Of a stretch of 8,875 nt of DNA, positions 6,384 to 8,875 are shown piece after piece. The stretch is from Candidatus Omnitrophota bacterium (lineage in GTDB: Bacteria; Hinthialibacterota; Hinthialibacteria; JAKQFZ01): assembly GCA_029558215.1 (NCBI GenBank), contig JAKQFZ010000922.1:1-8875 (forward strand), read 5' to 3'. Numbering within the stretch: position 1 is the stretch's first letter; every line of letters begins with the position of its first letter. A program made the position numbers and the translations under genes. The notes below the pieces were generated by a model. That model saw nothing but the letters and a program-made list of their open reading frames with translations, searched no databases and was not told the origin of the DNA.

Positions 6384-8875
6384 ATGGTATGGAGCAAACC
6401 TGTCTTTGTGTCTCTCTTGTTCTTGTGCCTGCTGGCTCTTTCAACAGACACTCCAGCGGAAATCTCGATCCCAAAAGTCCTTCCCTTTGCCGCTTCGGAT
6501 GAAGTGCGCATCGTAACGACACTTCAGACCGATGCTGCAGTGGACTTCCTGGATCTGCACGCAACGATCTCTTCGTGTCGTGATAGCTCCGTACTCTGGG
6601 ACGGATATCTCGGACGGGCGATTATCTCCGGTGCGACCACGACCGATTTCTCTTCCCGTGTGACCCATCTCAAACCGGACTTGTGGAGTCCTGTTTCCCC
6701 GCTCCTCTATCGGCTTCATCTCAAGGCGGTACGCGGCCAGAAGACTCTTGCAGAAACAACCATCCGTTTCGGATTTCGATCTTTCGAAAACCGAGAGGGA
6801 CGGTTCTTCCTGAATGGCCAACCGATCTTTTTGAGGGGTGTTGCGATCAACCCTCCCGGTCGAGGAGTTCCCGATAACGTGGGCTTCTCCAAGGAGTTCG
6901 CGGAAGCCTACATCCGTTTTCTCAAAAGCCATAACGTAAACCTCATCAGACTTCACAAGAATTCCCAGGACTGGTTCGACCTCTGCGATGAACTCGGCAT
7001 GATGGTATTTCAGGGTTGCTACGGATCACCGCCACCCGGGTCGAAGACCCGACTCCCAACCGATATTGAGAAGACAATCCACCTTTACAAGCGCCGATAC
7101 TTTGAGGACTATGTCAGACACCCTTCCATCATCATCTACATTCTTTCCAATGAACTGCCCTACTACGGGCAACTTGCCAAACCTTACGAGGAGATCTTGC
7201 AGCAGGTGCATGAACACTTGCGCGAATGGGATACCAATCGGCTCTACATCGGCAACGCCGGTTACGGCAACGGCACCTCAGGGGATATTTTTGATTTCCA
7301 CCGATACTGGGGGTGGTACTATGGCTCTTTTCTCACCTACCACGTCCTGAGGGACTACGAACCGTACAAAGTGCTCCGGAAAAATCCCGACGACAATCCG
7401 CAACCCATGACGATGACTGAATGTGTCGGCTGCTACAATATGCCGAACGGTTGTCTCAATCTGGTTCATCGGCAACGCGCATCAGGACTCGGATGGACGG
7501 GGTACACACAGAACAAGCCTGACGCAGACTTGGAGTATCACGCCCTGGTGCTCAAGAATGCCGTCGAACTGTTCCGCCGACTTCGGAAGTACAACCCCAA
7601 GTTGTCCGGCATCATGCCCTTCACGATCCTTTTCAATCGGTGGTCAGATATCCGGTGTTTCGATGACATGGTTCCGAAGCCAGCCATGAAACAGATGCAG
7701 GTTTCCTATCAGCCGGTGCTGCTTAGTTGGGAATTGTGGACTCCGAACGTCTACTCCGGCTCGACTGTCCGACCCATCGCACATGTGGTGAACGACTCGG
7801 ATGATTTCCAGGACTTGCCTGCCTCTTCGCTCGAGTATTGCATCGTCACACAGGACGGAGCCAGAATACTCACCCAAAAGGTGAACGTACCCGCAGTAAC
7901 GTACTCGGAGTGCCGAAGCGTTCCGGTGTCCATCAGACTGCCGAGATCATTGCCGACAGGTGAGTACACGATTCAGGGACACATTCTCGTAGATGGCCAG
8001 GTGCGTTCTCTCAACGACACGCAGATATTCGTTGAGCAGATCGCCAACGAGAAGAAGCCGCCGATTTCGCCGACGCGTTCTGTTGCTCTTTTTGACCCGC
8101 AGGCAACGACACGGGATGCCCTTAAGTCTCTCGGCTTCAGTGTTTCCGTGGTGGATGATATTGGGAAGGTTGCTGACCAGGGAACACTGATCGTCGGTGA
8201 GGACGCCTTCGACTCAGATGTGGGTGCTGCGACCGAAACCGTCAGGCGATTGATTCAGAATGGCGGTCGGGTGCTCTTTCTGAAGCATCAGGACTGGCGC
8301 ACTGTTGCCCAATGTATACCCCTCAAAATCCGCGCACTGTCGGCTTCTCCAATTGATGTGGCCTATCCGCAACGCCAGAGACCTTATGTTCTTGGTTCGT
8401 TCATCAACCCGCTTCGGCCTGAGCATCCTTGCTTTGCTGGCATTACACGAGAACGGTTGACGCTGTGGTCGGATTACACCCATTGGGATGAAACAAAACC
8501 CGATTTCCCCTGCGTCTTTCCTGTTTCAGCTGGTTTTGAGATTCAGGCGCAGGAAGAGTTGGGCAGTGTCGCCGTGCTTGCCAACTATGACAACGATCTG
8601 CGCGGTGTCGCCCTCTGTGAAGTCTTCGATGGCAAAGGGTCCGCAGTCCTTTGTGCCTTTGATTTGATCCGCCGCTGCGGGCTGGATCCTGTCGCAGATC
8701 GGTTGCTTGTCAACCTTGTGAAACATACTGTCTCGGACGACAAGTCCCAACGGACTCCTCTCATAACGCAGCCCATTGTCGGGGCAGATTTCCAGACAGA
8801 AAGAGGCGTCATCAGCGGCACGCACAACGGATTAAATCAAAGGCACAAAGGACTGCAGACCCTTTGCCATCGAAG
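6384..8875 (+). CDS. Secreted GH2-like glycoside hydrolase (3' end beyond the window)
   Basis: An uninterrupted frame of 830 codons runs to the window edge; the C-terminus is missing. CAGGAG (6371-6376) lies seven bases before the ATG. Residues 1-25 form a signal peptide (hydrophobic VFVSLLFLCLLALS, then TPA). Residues about 38-135 match the GH2 immunoglobulin-like domain (DLWSPVSPLLYRLHL; IRFGFRSFE). Residues about 136-420 match the GH2 TIM barrel: FFLNGQPIFLRGV (141-153), NLIRLH (186-191), DLCDELGMMVFQ (199-210), ILSNE (253-257) with likely acid/base E257, and TMTEC (343-347) with likely nucleophile E346. The 89-residue spacing of these glutamates is close to that of beta-glucuronidases. 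The usual N-terminal GH2 jelly-roll domain is absent. Residues about 565-785 look like an alpha/beta GATase/ThuA-like domain (VALFDP, GTLIVGEDAF, NGGRVLFLKH). The substrate (beta-galactoside, -glucuronide or -mannoside) cannot be told. It probably acts outside the cytoplasm with the GH99-like enzyme. Confidence 0.85.
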   Translation, partial: MVWSKPVFVSLLFLCLLALSTDTPAEISIPKVLPFAASDEVRIVTTLQTDAAVDFLDLHATISSCRDSSVLWDGYLGRAIISGATTTDFSSRVTHLKPDLWSPVSPLLYRLHLKAVRGQKTLAETTIRFGFRSFENREGRFFLNGQPIFLRGVAINPPGRGVPDNVGFSKEFAEAYIRFLKSHNVNLIRLHKNSQDWFDLCDELGMMVFQGCYGSPPPGSKTRLPTDIEKTIHLYKRRYFEDYVRHPSIIIYILSNELPYYGQLAKPYEEILQQVHEHLREWDTNRLYIGNAGYGNGTSGDIFDFHRYWGWYYGSFLTYHVLRDYEPYKVLRKNPDDNPQPMTMTECVGCYNMPNGCLNLVHRQRASGLGWTGYTQNKPDADLEYHALVLKNAVELFRRLRKYNPKLSGIMPFTILFNRWSDIRCFDDMVPKPAMKQMQVSYQPVLLSWELWTPNVYSGSTVRPIAHVVNDSDDFQDLPASSLEYCIVTQDGARILTQKVNVPAVTYSECRSVPVSIRLPRSLPTGEYTIQGHILVDGQVRSLNDTQIFVEQIANEKKPPISPTRSVALFDPQATTRDALKSLGFSVSVVDDIGKVADQGTLIVGEDAFDSDVGAATETVRRLIQNGGRVLFLKHQDWRTVAQCIPLKIRALSASPIDVAYPQRQRPYVLGSFINPLRPEHPCFAGITRERLTLWSDYTHWDETKPDFPCVFPVSAGFEIQAQEELGSVAVLANYDNDLRGVALCEVFDGKGSAVLCAFDLIRRCGLDPVADRLLVNLVKHTVSDDKSQRTPLITQPIVGADFQTERGVISGTHNGLNQRHKGLQTLCHR

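Noticed and set aside
7035..7049. Palindrome CGGGTC-GAA-GACCCG inside the GH2-like gene
   Set aside because: It lies within well-supported coding sequence, is not a copy of the 185-206 palindrome and has no terminator features.
1..8875. CRISPR array, phage defence system or toxin-antitoxin pair
   Set aside because: No regularly spaced repeats were seen, and none of the proteins carries nuclease, toxin or defence motifs.

Overview
The window looks like a chromosomal stretch from a polysaccharide-degrading bacterium. The closest match in gene style is the PVC superphylum, for example Lentisphaerota or Kiritimatiellota. This is inferred from the set of genes: a GH99/WbsX-like enzyme fused to a LamG domain, a formylglycine sulfatase, an atypical secreted GH2-like enzyme and a sigma-54 response regulator. 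No marker gene is present, so the phylum is a guess.

Layout. Bases 1-747 hold no gene I can support. They contain three palindromes, two of them back to back, and next to base 710 a short direct-repeat pair that resembles the end of an IS21-family insertion sequence. A complete NtrC-type response regulator lies on the minus strand (748-2184). A 132-bp divergent spacer follows. Then, all on the plus strand, come a secreted GH99-like/LamG protein (2317-4482), a sulfatase (4512-6005) only 29 bp downstream, a very small lysine-rich protein of 36 residues (6164-6274) with its own promoter-like and terminator-like signals, and a secreted GH2-like glycosidase (6384 to the window end). The GH2-like frame stays open for 830 codons and is cut by the window edge.

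How the parts may work together. The GH99-like enzyme and the sulfatase are close enough to be co-transcribed. With the GH2-like enzyme they form a plausible set for a sulfated, branched glycan: remove sulfate, then cleave glycosidic bonds. The regulator belongs to the class that activates sigma-54 promoters. A weak -24/-12-like sequence (GG-N10-GC) precedes the GH2-like gene, which makes a local regulatory link conceivable but unproven. The sulfatase has no visible signal peptide while both glycosidases do, so desulfation may take place inside the cell on imported fragments. I found no single system that is clearly new. The points most worth checking are the small-gene cassette inside the glycan locus, the IS21-like end at the regulator's stop codon, and the unusual residues in the regulator.
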